From Desulfonatronum lacustre DSM 10312 (GTDB lineage Bacteria > Desulfobacterota > Desulfovibrionia > Desulfovibrionales > Desulfonatronaceae): 64,000 bases of DNA. This document shows, one piece after another, positions 12,976 through 21,478 of the stretch. Below the pieces are notes generated by a model. That model saw only the letters and a list, made by a program, of their open reading frames with translations. It was not told where the DNA came from and searched no databases. The translations under genes were made by a program, and so were the position numbers. Where the stretch lies: positions 3,089,321-3,153,320 of the forward strand of contig NZ_KI912608.1 of NCBI RefSeq assembly GCF_000519265.1. The letters run 5' to 3'. Position 1 is the stretch's first letter, and every line of letters begins with the position of its first letter.

Positions 12976-14150
12976 TCCGATCGAGCATGATCGAGGTCTC
13001 CTTGACTCGCCTCGGACGAGGCGACGTATTCCCGCGGATTCATTCCCAGCATGCAGAAGACTTCATACGGAATTGTCCCCCACCAGGAGGACAGTTCTTC
13101 CGGCGTAATCGCGTCACCTTCGTCCGGGCCCAGCAGCACGGCCATGTCTCCGGGCGCGACGCCGGGAACGTGGGACACGTCTACGGCGGTCATCTGCATG
13201 CACACCCGGCCGAGGACTTTGACCCGTTGACCGCGCAGCAGCATCCAGCCCTTGTTCGACAATCCCCGTGAATAGGCGTCCGCGTACCCGGCGGCGACCA
13301 CGGCCACGGTCTTGTCCCGGTCCGCGACAAAGGTCCGTCCGTAGGAGATGGACGCCCCCTTGGCCAGGGGATGCACGGCCAGCACCGGAGCCTGGACGCG
13401 CATGGCCGGGCGCAGATCTCGGCCCAGATATTCCAATTCAGTGCCGTGGAATGGGTTGGCCCCGTAAAGGGCGATGCCCGGTCGCTGCCGGTCCCAGGCC
13501 AGTTCAGGATAGGCCAGGAGCCCCGCGGAATTGGTCAGGGAGCAGCGTGGGAGTATTCCAGCGGTCGTGAGGCCGGACTGGAGACGGGCCTGGACGATCA
13601 GGTACCGGGTCGCCTGTTCCCGGACGAATTCCGCCTGGTCGGGGTCGTCCGCAGTGGCCAGGTGGCTGAACAGCCACCGAGGTTCCACATCGCGGCAGTG
13701 GGCCAGGGTCTCCAGGACCATGTCCACCTCCGCATGGTTAAAGCCCAGCCTGGCCATACCCGTGTCGAACTTCAGGGCCACCGCGGCCCGGCGCTTTGTC
13801 GCGTCGGCGGCGGTCTGGAGCCACGTCAACTGGTCGTGTCGCGCGGCTACCGGCACGATATCGCGTTGCACCGCCTCGCGGGCCTCTTCGGAGGACTGGG
13901 GACCCAGCAGGGCGAACACGGTCCCCCGGACCTCCGGGCGCAATCGGGTCGCCTCGGCCACCGTACCCACGGCGAAACAGTCCGCCCCGCTCTCCGCCAA
14001 GGCTTTGGCAACGGGGATCAATCCGTGACCGTAGGCATCGGATTTGATCACGGCGATCAGCCCGGTCCCCCGGGAGCGCAACAGCCGAAAATTATCCTGG
14101 ATTGCGCCAAGGTCCACGGTGACCCGGAGCAGGTTGGAGTCAATGGGCAT
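12951..14150 (-). CDS. alr: Alanine racemase
   Basis: PLP enzyme that interconverts L- and D-alanine for peptidoglycan; cytoplasmic. About 399 residues from the ATG at 14150, preferred over a TTG eight codons upstream because an AGGAC site precedes it. The PLP lysine is Lys36 in AVIKSDAYGHG; the second catalytic base is the Tyr in SISYGRTF; the C-terminal beta domain ends with the family pattern YEVFCMLGMNPREYV. The last 20 or so residues after that are abnormal: they run through the junction with the GGDEF fragment, so the native C-terminus has been replaced. The core is complete, so activity is likely kept. Confidence 0.93.
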   Translation of the reverse strand: MPIDSNLLRVTVDLGAIQDNFRLLRSRGTGLIAVIKSDAYGHGLIPVAKALAESGADCFAVGTVAEATRLRPEVRGTVFALLGPQSSEEAREAVQRDIVPVAARHDQLTWLQTAADATKRRAAVALKFDTGMARLGFNHAEVDMVLETLAHCRDVEPRWLFSHLATADDPDQAEFVREQATRYLIVQARLQSGLTTAGILPRCSLTNSAGLLAYPELAWDRQRPGIALYGANPFHGTELEYLGRDLRPAMRVQAPVLAVHPLAKGASISYGRTFVADRDKTVAVVAAGYADAYSRGLSNKGWMLLRGQRVKVLGRVCMQMTAVDVSHVPGVAPGDMAVLLGPDEGDAITPEELSSWWGTIPYEVFCMLGMNPREYVASSEASQGDLDHARSDTSPSAWG

Positions 14151-14206
14151 GATGCGAGCGTCCTGTTCGGTCAATTGCCGTTCGATTTCGCGGTAATGAT
14201 TTCAAA

Positions 14207-14746
14207 CTACAGCACGTCTTCAATGGCCAGTTCCGCCACGTCCACGTCCACGGCCAGCCAAACCAGTTCGAGGTCCCTGGCGAAGAAATAGTGAGCCTGC
14301 CCCTGGCCCAAGGCCATGTAGAAAACGACGTCGTTTTTGACGCGGGGCATCAGGTGAGAAAAGCCGTGGCCTTCCTTGGCCATGATCTCGGCCATCTCTT
14401 CCATGTCCGTCACGACCCGTCGAGGATCGTCGTACAGGGAAACGTAATACGTGGCCGAACCCGGAGGCCCTTTGTATTCGGCAATGTAGTTGGCTTGGGT
14501 GGCCACGTCCCCGTGATGCATCCGGTTGATGATCGCGGCGGCGCGCCGGCCGTCGATCAGCTCGACCAACTCCATTCCGGCGATGGTTCGAGGGATGAAT
14601 TCAGGGATGGAAGAAGACGCTTGGTCCGCTGTTTGATCCGCCGCCGCCGGGATCGGCATGTAGACGGTGATCAGGGCGAGCAGGATGATAACGGCGGGGG
14701 TCGGGTGCAGGGTAATCTTCGGAGAAGAAGATGCATGGAGCCGCAT
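14207..14746 (-). CDS. Secreted protein of unknown function
   Basis: A 179-residue protein with an N-terminal hydrophobic export signal (about residues 16-37, ending AAADQ). The mature part contains ELIDGRRAAAIINRMHHGDV and a segment of beta strands (ATYYVSLYDDPRRVV). No family is recognised with confidence. The start has an AAGGAACG site. It precedes alanine racemase by 56 bases on the same strand, so the two may be co-transcribed, with no functional link apparent. Confidence 0.7.
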   Translation of the reverse strand: MRLHASSSPKITLHPTPAVIILLALITVYMPIPAAADQTADQASSSIPEFIPRTIAGMELVELIDGRRAAAIINRMHHGDVATQANYIAEYKGPPGSATYYVSLYDDPRRVVTDMEEMAEIMAKEGHGFSHLMPRVKNDVVFYMALGQGQAHYFFARDLELVWLAVDVDVAELAIEDVL

Positions 14747-14827
14747 AACGACGTTCCTTGATAGCTGGTGGGTTGATCGAACGTAACGCGGGGAGACCCG
14801 TGCGATCCGGGCCTCTCCGCGTTGATT

Positions 14828-15199
14828 TCAATTTTTGACCGTCACGTCCACGACGTTTTGGCGGGCGATGCTGATTTCTTGGCCTCCTTCCTGCTTCACG
14901 AAGACGTGCATGAAGCCCATGACTTCATACGCTCCATCCTCCAGGGCGGAGGTGTCCCATCGGACCGGAAAATACGTGTCCTGGTCCTCGGACTCTCCGA
15001 TCTTCACCCAGGTGCTTTCGCCTTTCTTCCGGTAATACCAGGGGTTGGTAATCCTGTTAACCGGGCCCTTGATGTTAAGTTTCGCCAATTGCTTGGCCAG
15101 TAATTCCCTGTCCAGATCCTCACGCAGCAGAATCGTGCCGGAGTAGACCTGAGACACCTCGGTGGGCACGATGAAGAGTGGTCCCCAGTTGTACGACAT
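14828..15199 (-). CDS. Small beta-rich protein of unknown function
   Basis: A 123-residue protein starting MSYNWGPLF. The start at 15199 is set by an AGGAGG site; longer upstream readings lack one. It has no signal peptide or membrane segment. The second half (PVRWDTSALEDGAYEVMGF) resembles the WDTS-x-x-x-DG-x-Y edge strands of fibronectin- or Ig-like sandwich domains, which suggests an adaptor or structural role. Followed on the same strand by the secreted 179-residue protein. Confidence 0.7.
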   Translation of the reverse strand: MSYNWGPLFIVPTEVSQVYSGTILLREDLDRELLAKQLAKLNIKGPVNRITNPWYYRKKGESTWVKIGESEDQDTYFPVRWDTSALEDGAYEVMGFMHVFVKQEGGQEISIARQNVVDVTVKN

Positions 15200-15334
15200 G
15201 ACGCGCCTCCTTTTTTCGATGCTGATTTCTCGGTGCTCTCTCGACGTTTTGAACTGATCGATCACGGATCGGTCGGTTACCTGGAAAACCGTGTATACAC
15301 TTTCCCGTTATCCAACTCCATCAAGCAAAGCAAC

Positions 15335-15348
15335 CGACTACAGCCGAA
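15335..15348. repeat. 14-bp direct repeat, left copy
   Basis: CGACTACAGCCGAA occurs here and again at 15702-15715, bracketing the whole hexamer-repeat region before the SLC13 gene. It may be a duplication made when that region was acquired. Confidence 0.6.
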
Positions 15349-15383
15349 CATGGGAGATTTGTTCTCGATTCTCACACGCTATT

Positions 15384-15425
15384 AGGATCGGTATCGAAAT
15401 CGTGATCGAAATCGAAATCGAAATG
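15384..15425. repeat. Period-6 GAAATC array, left arm
   Basis: Runs of ATCGAA units with TCG every six bases. The inverse array (CGATACCGATTTCG) is at 15668-15685, so the two arms could pair. The 181-bp element is inserted between them. Confidence 0.75.
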
Positions 15426-15473
15426 AACGTCATATCCTACGAGGTGCTGTAATTACAGTAATGCGCAGTATTT

Positions 15474-15654
15474 GTAACTACTCAGTACATTTAGAGCCCG
15501 CTCTTGCTCCGGCAATCGGTATCGGGGTCGGCGCTTCGCTATCGGAATCGGAATCGAAACAGGAAGAATTTAGAACGCATCCCAGCGTTTTCGATCCCGA
15601 TCCCGATTCCGATTCCGACCCCGGCAACAGAATTTCTCTGTGCTGAGTAGTTAC
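15474..15654. mobile_element. 181-bp inverted-repeat element with 8-bp target duplication
   Basis: Starts GTAACTACTCAG and ends CTGAGTAGTTAC, a perfect 12-bp terminal inverted repeat. It is flanked by an exact 8-bp direct repeat CAGTATTT at 15466-15473 and 15655-15662, the mark of a transposition event. Inside are hexameric GGAATC and GATTCC runs in inverse orientation that make most of it self-complementary. It encodes no protein, so it is non-autonomous (MITE-like). A second, partial copy is at 1-121. Confidence 0.88.
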
Positions 15655-15662
15655 CAGTATTT

Positions 15663-15715
15663 TTCGACTTCGATACCGATTTCGATAAGAACGGGTTTGC
15701 CCGACTACAGCCGAA
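15663..15715. repeat. Period-6 array, right arm, and right 14-bp direct repeat
   Basis: The segment 15668-15685 is the inverse of the left array at 15384. The second copy of CGACTACAGCCGAA is at 15702-15715, two bases before the SLC13 stop codon. Confidence 0.65.
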
Positions 15716-15716
15716 T

Positions 15717-18107
15717 CTATGCCGGAAAGAAAACCGGCAGCAGCCAGACGCAGACCAGCATGGAGATGATGGTCAGGGGAACGCCCAGTTTCAGGTAGTC
15801 CACGAAGCGGTAGCCGCCGGGACTCATTACCAGCAGGTGGGCCGGATGGGACAGCGGGCTGGCGTAGCTGGAGGAGGCGGACATGGCTACGGTCATCATC
15901 AGCAATTGGGGCGAGATGGCCAGGGTTTCGGCGGTAGTCAGGGCCACCGGGGCCATCAGGACCACCAGGGCAGCGGTGGGGATGACCTGGGTGCCGAGCA
16001 CCGTGGCCAGGAACAGGGCCGCGACCACCCAGCGGGGGCCGAGGTCTCCGACCACGGCGAGCAGAGCCTCGGCACCCATCTGGGCCGCGCCGGTGTTTTC
16101 CACGGCCACGCCCAGGGGGAGCATGCAGGCTATCAAGAAGACGACCTTCCACTCAATGGCTCGGTAGGCCTCGTCCATGCTGATGCATTTGAGGAGGACC
16201 ATCAGGGTCGAGCCCACCAGGGCGGCGATGGCAATGGGCAACAGGCCGAAGATGGCGCTGAGCACCACGCTGAGCATGATCGTCGCGGCGATGGGGGCCT
16301 TTTCCAGACGCGGGGCCTGGGCCGCGGACTGGTCGAGCACGAGAAAGTCGGGATTGCGGGCAATGGCTTCCAGGCTGCGCCGGGGGCCGTGGACCAGCAG
16401 GGCGTCCCCGAACTGAAGGGGCAGGTCCTGCAGTCCGGTCCGATGGGCCCGCCCCTTGCGCCAGACGGCCAGGACGCTGACCCCGTACTGATCCCGAAAC
16501 ATCAAATCGGCCAGGGTCTTTCCGGCCAGGGAGGTCCGCGGTGAAAGCAGGACTTCGGTCACGGCCACCTGTTGAGATTCCAGCTCGGCCAGCAGCTCGC
16601 TGTCCTGCTCGGCGATGGTCAGTTCCTGCAAGCCTTGCAGCAGCTCCAGGTCCCGTTCCGTGCCCTGTAACACGAGCAGGTCGCCGGGGCGGACGATTTC
16701 ACTGGCCGCGGGCATGCAGACCATGGCGTCGTCCCGCAGGATGCTGACCACGGTCAGGCCGAAGGCGTTGCCCAACCGGCTGTCCATCAGATCCCGTCCG
16801 GCCAGTACCGAGCCCTCCGGCACCCGCACGGCCAGAAAGTGGACCTTGCCGCCCGGAAGCACGCTCCGAAGTTCGCCCGAACTTTCATTGGAAGCTTCCC
16901 TCAAATTTCGCAAGGGGCCGGTCTGAATCGGGATCGGGTCCGTGATAATCCCGTTTTGAACCAGCTTGTCCAGAGGCTCCCGCTCCCCTTGGAGCAGGAG
17001 GCGGTCTCCCGGAGTGAAGCGGTGATACTGCGGATGCCTGAGGGTCCGACCCTCGACCGTGCGGACGCGCAGCACCTGGACCAGATGCTCCCGCCGCAGG
17101 CCGCTTTGGGCCAGGGTTGTTCCGACCAGAGGGGACTGCTCGCCGACATGGCCTTCGACAATGGCCGTGCGCTCGCAAAACAGGGCGTCCAGATGCCCAA
17201 GCGGTTCCACCCGCAGGTGCTGGTCGCCGTGGAAGCGTTGGAGCTGTTCCGGTTGCCCATGTACGATGACGGTGTCTCCGGCCTCGAGCACGTCCGTGGC
17301 CCTGGGGGCCAGCATCAACATGCCCTTGCGTTGCAGGGCCACCACGGTCAGGTACAGGGCCGAGCCGATCCGGCTTTCGGCCAAGGTGCGGCCGTCCAGG
17401 GGGGAGTCGGCCGGGATGGTGATGGAGAAAACATGGGAGTCCATCTCGTAGGAAGCCCCGGAAGACCGTCCCCGCTGTCCCGTCGCGGACGGTCCGGGCT
17501 TGTGGGTCGGCAGCATCCGGCGGCCGATGAGCACCACGAAGATGATCCCGGCCGCGACGATGGCCGCGGTGATGGGCGTGAAGTCCAGCAGGGCGAAGGG
17601 CGCGTAACCGGCGTTGCGCAGGGCGTCCGTGGCCAGGATGTTGGGCGGGGTGGAAATCCCGGTGAACGGCCCGCCCAGCAGGCAGCCCAGGGCCAGGGGC
17701 ATTAACAGCCTTGACGGAGGGCGACCGCTGCGCCGGGCCAGTTCCATGGTCGCGGGCAACAAAATCGCGGCCACGGTGACCGTGTTGATCAGGGCGGAAA
17801 GCAGGCTTGCGGCCACCATCAGGGCGATGATCAAAACGGCCTCGCTGCCTTTGGCGAAGTGTTGCAGCGGCTTGCCCAGTTGATGGGCCACTCCGGTGCG
17901 GGTCAGCCCGGCGGACAGAATGAACATGGCCCAAACCGTGACCACGGCCGGACTGCTGAAGCCGGCCAGAGCGTCTTGCGGGGAGACGAGACCGGTCAGG
18001 GCCAGGGCGGACAGCACCAGCAGTCCCACCAGGTCCACCCGCAGCCATCCAGCGATGAACACCACCAGGGCCGCCGCGATGATCGTCGTCAGAAGAAAGA
18101 TATCCAT
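15717..18107 (-). CDS. SLC13-family permease with four RCK_C (TrkA-C) domains
   Basis: A 796-residue inner-membrane anion symporter of the DASS/SLC13 type. Membrane segments fill residues 1-190 and about 590-796, with the family signature GGPFTGISTPPNILA near 150-165. Between them lie about 400 cytoplasmic residues with four RCK_C repeats, recognised by the recurring pattern G-x-x-L-x-x-S-x-(I/L)-G ... GD-x-(L/V)-x-x-(Q/H)G. Most relatives carry two such repeats and about 590 residues, so the regulatory part is enlarged. In sulfate reducers such proteins are often proposed to carry sulfate or dicarboxylates; the substrate here is unknown. Confidence 0.88.
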   Translation of the reverse strand: MDIFLLTTIIAAALVVFIAGWLRVDLVGLLVLSALALTGLVSPQDALAGFSSPAVVTVWAMFILSAGLTRTGVAHQLGKPLQHFAKGSEAVLIIALMVAASLLSALINTVTVAAILLPATMELARRSGRPPSRLLMPLALGCLLGGPFTGISTPPNILATDALRNAGYAPFALLDFTPITAAIVAAGIIFVVLIGRRMLPTHKPGPSATGQRGRSSGASYEMDSHVFSITIPADSPLDGRTLAESRIGSALYLTVVALQRKGMLMLAPRATDVLEAGDTVIVHGQPEQLQRFHGDQHLRVEPLGHLDALFCERTAIVEGHVGEQSPLVGTTLAQSGLRREHLVQVLRVRTVEGRTLRHPQYHRFTPGDRLLLQGEREPLDKLVQNGIITDPIPIQTGPLRNLREASNESSGELRSVLPGGKVHFLAVRVPEGSVLAGRDLMDSRLGNAFGLTVVSILRDDAMVCMPAASEIVRPGDLLVLQGTERDLELLQGLQELTIAEQDSELLAELESQQVAVTEVLLSPRTSLAGKTLADLMFRDQYGVSVLAVWRKGRAHRTGLQDLPLQFGDALLVHGPRRSLEAIARNPDFLVLDQSAAQAPRLEKAPIAATIMLSVVLSAIFGLLPIAIAALVGSTLMVLLKCISMDEAYRAIEWKVVFLIACMLPLGVAVENTGAAQMGAEALLAVVGDLGPRWVVAALFLATVLGTQVIPTAALVVLMAPVALTTAETLAISPQLLMMTVAMSASSSYASPLSHPAHLLVMSPGGYRFVDYLKLGVPLTIISMLVCVWLLPVFFPA

Positions 18108-18134
18108 GGCGTACCGTGATCCTTGAAGAGTATT

Positions 18135-19097
18135 TCAGAGAGCGGAAATGTCGTTGTTCGGGCGGTTTTCAGCCAAGTCGCGGGTCGCCTCGGACAGCGC
18201 CTCCACGGAGAGTTCGGACGGCAACGCCCAAGGGGGAGGCCAGTTCGGGAGCAGATGAAATTCCTGACCGGGCCAGACGATATGCCAGGCATGGAGCAGC
18301 ATGCCGCCGGGGCGGGGCGGGCCGCCGTATTTGACGTCTCCGATCAGAGGATGACCGCGGGTGGCCAGTTGCACCCGGATCTGGTGGGTGCGCCCGGTCA
18401 GCGGCGCGACCAGGACCAGGGCGGCGTCCTGAGACTGGAAGAGGGTTCGGACCAGGGTCCGGGAAGGTTTGCCCGCGCCGACGCGCATTTTTTCACCAAG
18501 GCCCGTGCGGACCTTGGCCGTCTCGTCCCGCAACAGCGCGGGCTCGCGCCAAGAGGGGCGTCCCTGGACCCAGGCCAGGTAGGTTTTGCGAACCTTTTCG
18601 GAACGCCACAGGTCTTGCAGGGCTTGGAGCCGGGCGTAGGTCTTGGCCACGACCAGCAGGCCGGAAGTGTCCCGGTCCAGGCGGTGAGCCAGGGCGGGCT
18701 TCCAGGGGTGATCCGCGAAACGAGCGGCTAGGCGGCCCGCGACGCCGTCCTGGTGGCCGGTCCCGGCGTGGACCGGGAGACCTTTGGGTTTGGCCAGGAC
18801 GAGCAGGTCGTGGTCTTCATGCACCACGTCAAGAAGGCGGTCTTCGGGGCTGTCGAGAACCGGAGCGGGGGAAGGTCCTGGTTCCGGCAGGTCGTGGGGC
18901 GGAACGCGGACGCGGTGGTTTGCTTCAAGACGGGTCCCGGGCTTGGCCCGGGACCCGTTCACCCGAACCTGGCCGGTACGGATCCAACGCTGCAAGGCCG
19001 AAGCCGGGACCGCGCCGACCAGGCGGCGCTGGAGGAACTGAAGCAGCTTCTGCCCGGCCTCGGGTTCGCTCACCGTCCAGACTTGGACTCCCGGCAC
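18135..19097 (-). CDS. RluA-family 23S/tRNA pseudouridine synthase
   Basis: Converts uridine to pseudouridine in structured RNA. About 320 residues, starting with GTG. An S4 RNA-binding domain (about 16-70) precedes the catalytic domain. The signature HRLDRDTSGLLVV (138-150) holds catalytic Asp141, and GRTHQIRVQLA near the end is the second conserved motif. The S4 plus synthase plan matches RluC/RluD. It begins 12 bases after the FG-GAP gene stop, so it is the second gene of that transcript. Target sites cannot be assigned from sequence. Confidence 0.9.
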   Translation of the reverse strand: MPGVQVWTVSEPEAGQKLLQFLQRRLVGAVPASALQRWIRTGQVRVNGSRAKPGTRLEANHRVRVPPHDLPEPGPSPAPVLDSPEDRLLDVVHEDHDLLVLAKPKGLPVHAGTGHQDGVAGRLAARFADHPWKPALAHRLDRDTSGLLVVAKTYARLQALQDLWRSEKVRKTYLAWVQGRPSWREPALLRDETAKVRTGLGEKMRVGAGKPSRTLVRTLFQSQDAALVLVAPLTGRTHQIRVQLATRGHPLIGDVKYGGPPRPGGMLLHAWHIVWPGQEFHLLPNWPPPWALPSELSVEALSEATRDLAENRPNNDISAL

Positions 19098-19109
19098 GGC
19101 TATCCGGTA

Positions 19110-20792
19110 CTATTCCAGACCGATGTCCAGAGTGGTCCCGGCATCCGGCACGGTGTCCAGGTCCAGGGCGTAGGTCAGCAACACGGTGCGGCGTTGGGTG
19201 AACCCGGTCACTCCGGGGTGGGTGTTCACCAGGACGAAAAGTTCGGTGCGTCCGTCGTTCATCACGTCCGCCAGGCCGTAATCCACCACCGTGCCGCGAA
19301 TGCGCCGGGTCTTCCAGTTGATGTTCAGGTTGATGCCGTCCCAGAACAGGGAGTGGATTTCTCCCTGGGGGAAATACCGGTAGCGGGCGAAGAACTGGGC
19401 CGAAAGAGAGATGTTCCTGTTGACCAGCAGGTTCCAGGGCGAGTTTCGGTCCAAACGAAACGGGACCAAGCGCGAGGGAATGTAGTAGTAGTCCCGCATC
19501 TCCTCGTCCTTGAGCTGGCCGAGGCCCGGCATGGAGTCGTCCGTCACCAGACCGAGGGCCGAGCCTGCATAGGACTCTTCGGTGACCGACTGGAAGCTGT
19601 TGGTGGCCGAAAAGATTCGCAGTTTGTCGCGATGGTCGGCGATGACGATCTTGAAGTCGTTGTCCTGGGGCAGAAAGGTGAAATTAAAGACGTTGGCCTC
19701 CTTTGGCAGGTTCAGAGGCGTGCCCGGTTCCAGACGCCCGTCCATACGCAACACCTCGTGCACGCTGGAGTCGAAGAGCCGATTGCGACCCTGGCGCTGT
19801 CCGATCAGGACGTGACGGTAGTCCGGGGGATGGCGCACCACGTTCATGTACAGGGGGATGCGGTCTTCAAGGAGCGTGAAGCGACCGTCGACGAAGCTGA
19901 GGATGAACGAGCGCGGAGCTTCTTCGAGAATCGCCGAGACGATGATTTCCTGAGAACCGTCCCGGTTGATGTCCAACAGGTTGATGTTCAGGCACTGAAT
20001 CCGGGTTGGGGCGGCGTATTCAGCCAGGGGCATCAGCCTGTTGTCCACCACGTGGTAGGCCAGGACTTTGTTGTCCGTGAGGAGGAATATCTCGTTTTTG
20101 CCGTTGCCGTCGGCGTCGCCGACCGCCATGCCCAGGGAGGCGAAGGGCAGGGCCTGGCTGCGCCAGCGGCCTGGCGCATCCGCTGAGCCGGCGTACAGGA
20201 TTTCCGGATTCAGGTGGTAGGGATTCCGTTCCGGGCCGTATTCGTTGTAGATCAGGTCCGGATGGCTCGGCCCGGCGGCCTGGGTTGGTTGGCCCGCCTG
20301 GGGCTGGGCGGCCTGCTCCTGGCGTCTGCCGAAGACCTGGGCGTTGATCTCCCGGGCCACGCCTTCCAGCGCGGGAATCAGGTCGTTGAGAGGAACCTGG
20401 GCGGAGTAGGGAAAGTCATTGCCCTGGACGTCCAGGACATGAGCGTCCAGACTGGCTTGGTCGCCGAGAATCGTCACGCTGCCGAAGATCAGATAGTCCG
20501 TGCCCAAGGCGTCAAGCGCCGTTTGGGCTTCTTCCTGGGAAGCCGGGGTCGTGGGAACGACCTGGGTGATGACGGGCCTGTCCACGTCTTCAAAGCGTTC
20601 GGCCCACTTGAGCCGTGAGGTGAGCATGGTCTGCACGCCCTGCCCCAGGTAGGCATACTGGTCCGGGCCGTGCACGGTGAAGGGCAGCACGGCGAAGCGC
20701 TTCAGCGCGTCCTCGGCCAGGACCGCCTTGGGCGGCGTCGCGCAGGTGAACAAAACAACGGCCATCAGCAAAAAACGAAAGAAATGACGCAT
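19110..20792 (-). CDS. Secreted TolB-like / FG-GAP (VCBS) repeat protein
   Basis: A 560-residue exported protein. The ATG at 20792 (MRHFFRFLLMAVVLF) follows an AAGGAG site and begins a signal peptide ending near residue 26 (VLAED). Residues about 30-160 resemble the TolB/CsgG-like N-terminal domain (FAVLPFTVHGPDQYAYLGQG). The rest forms a beta-propeller of FG-GAP type with calcium-loop-like pieces such as VGDADGNGKNE and LLDINRDGSQE. A cell-envelope or periplasmic role is likely. Upstream reading frames beyond the chosen start lack a ribosome site. Followed closely by the pseudouridine synthase gene. Confidence 0.82.
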   Translation of the reverse strand: MRHFFRFLLMAVVLFTCATPPKAVLAEDALKRFAVLPFTVHGPDQYAYLGQGVQTMLTSRLKWAERFEDVDRPVITQVVPTTPASQEEAQTALDALGTDYLIFGSVTILGDQASLDAHVLDVQGNDFPYSAQVPLNDLIPALEGVAREINAQVFGRRQEQAAQPQAGQPTQAAGPSHPDLIYNEYGPERNPYHLNPEILYAGSADAPGRWRSQALPFASLGMAVGDADGNGKNEIFLLTDNKVLAYHVVDNRLMPLAEYAAPTRIQCLNINLLDINRDGSQEIIVSAILEEAPRSFILSFVDGRFTLLEDRIPLYMNVVRHPPDYRHVLIGQRQGRNRLFDSSVHEVLRMDGRLEPGTPLNLPKEANVFNFTFLPQDNDFKIVIADHRDKLRIFSATNSFQSVTEESYAGSALGLVTDDSMPGLGQLKDEEMRDYYYIPSRLVPFRLDRNSPWNLLVNRNISLSAQFFARYRYFPQGEIHSLFWDGINLNINWKTRRIRGTVVDYGLADVMNDGRTELFVLVNTHPGVTGFTQRRTVLLTYALDLDTVPDAGTTLDIGLE

Positions 20793-20824
20793 GGAGGTCT
20801 CCTTGACATTGGCGGGGAGGGATA

Positions 20825-21373
20825 TCATGTCGGGCTGGTCGCGTCGCGCAGGATCACGACGAGTTGTCCGGGACCGGGACGGCTCAGCGTGACCCGGGCG
20901 GAGTTGACGATGGTTTGGGCCAGGGTTTCCAGTTCCTCCGAAAGTCCGGGCCGGAAGGCGGAAGGTCGGCCTTCGGGAAGGTGCAGTCGGAGGTGATTTT
21001 CGACGTCGTCGCTGAACAAATCCGGTCCGATCCACATTTGCACGTCGCCGCGGGGTTGGGATACTAGCGAGAGATACAACAGCCACAACCCATGAATCCT
21101 ATCCCGATCCGGTGTTCCGGGAGCCAGCAGCAATTCCAGCTTCGTGGACAGGTCGTCCACCACCGCGCCCAGTCTGGACTCCAGGGTGTCGAGTACAGCG
21201 GAACGTCGACTCGGCGGACAGTGCTCCAGGGCTTGGAACAGGGCTGCGAACAACGCGGCTGAAATATCCCGTGAACCATCTCCGGAAGCCGTTAGGTTCG
21301 AAAAGGTGAAAGGCGAGTCAAGAGACATGCCGGAAACGGGATCGGGCAAGGGCTCGGAGAATGGGGCGATCAA
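20825..21373 (-). CDS. Hypothetical cytoplasmic protein
   Basis: Up to 182 residues from a TTG at 21373, or 167 from the ATG at 21328 (MSLDSPFTF). No signal peptide, membrane segment or known domain is recognised. It is helix-rich, leucine-rich and acidic. Located 32 bases before the FG-GAP protein gene on the same strand, so probably in the same transcript. Which start is used is not clear because neither has a strong ribosome site. Confidence 0.55.
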   Translation of the reverse strand: MIAPFSEPLPDPVSGMSLDSPFTFSNLTASGDGSRDISAALFAALFQALEHCPPSRRSAVLDTLESRLGAVVDDLSTKLELLLAPGTPDRDRIHGLWLLYLSLVSQPRGDVQMWIGPDLFSDDVENHLRLHLPEGRPSAFRPGLSEELETLAQTIVNSARVTLSRPGPGQLVVILRDATSPT

Positions 21374-21478
21374 CGGAAATGGTCCACTGTTGTTTGGAGA
21401 GTCGAAAAAATCATTTTAGACGCTTTCATTCACCAACGCAAATGATCATTTGCGTACATACGGGAGAGAACAGGCCGC

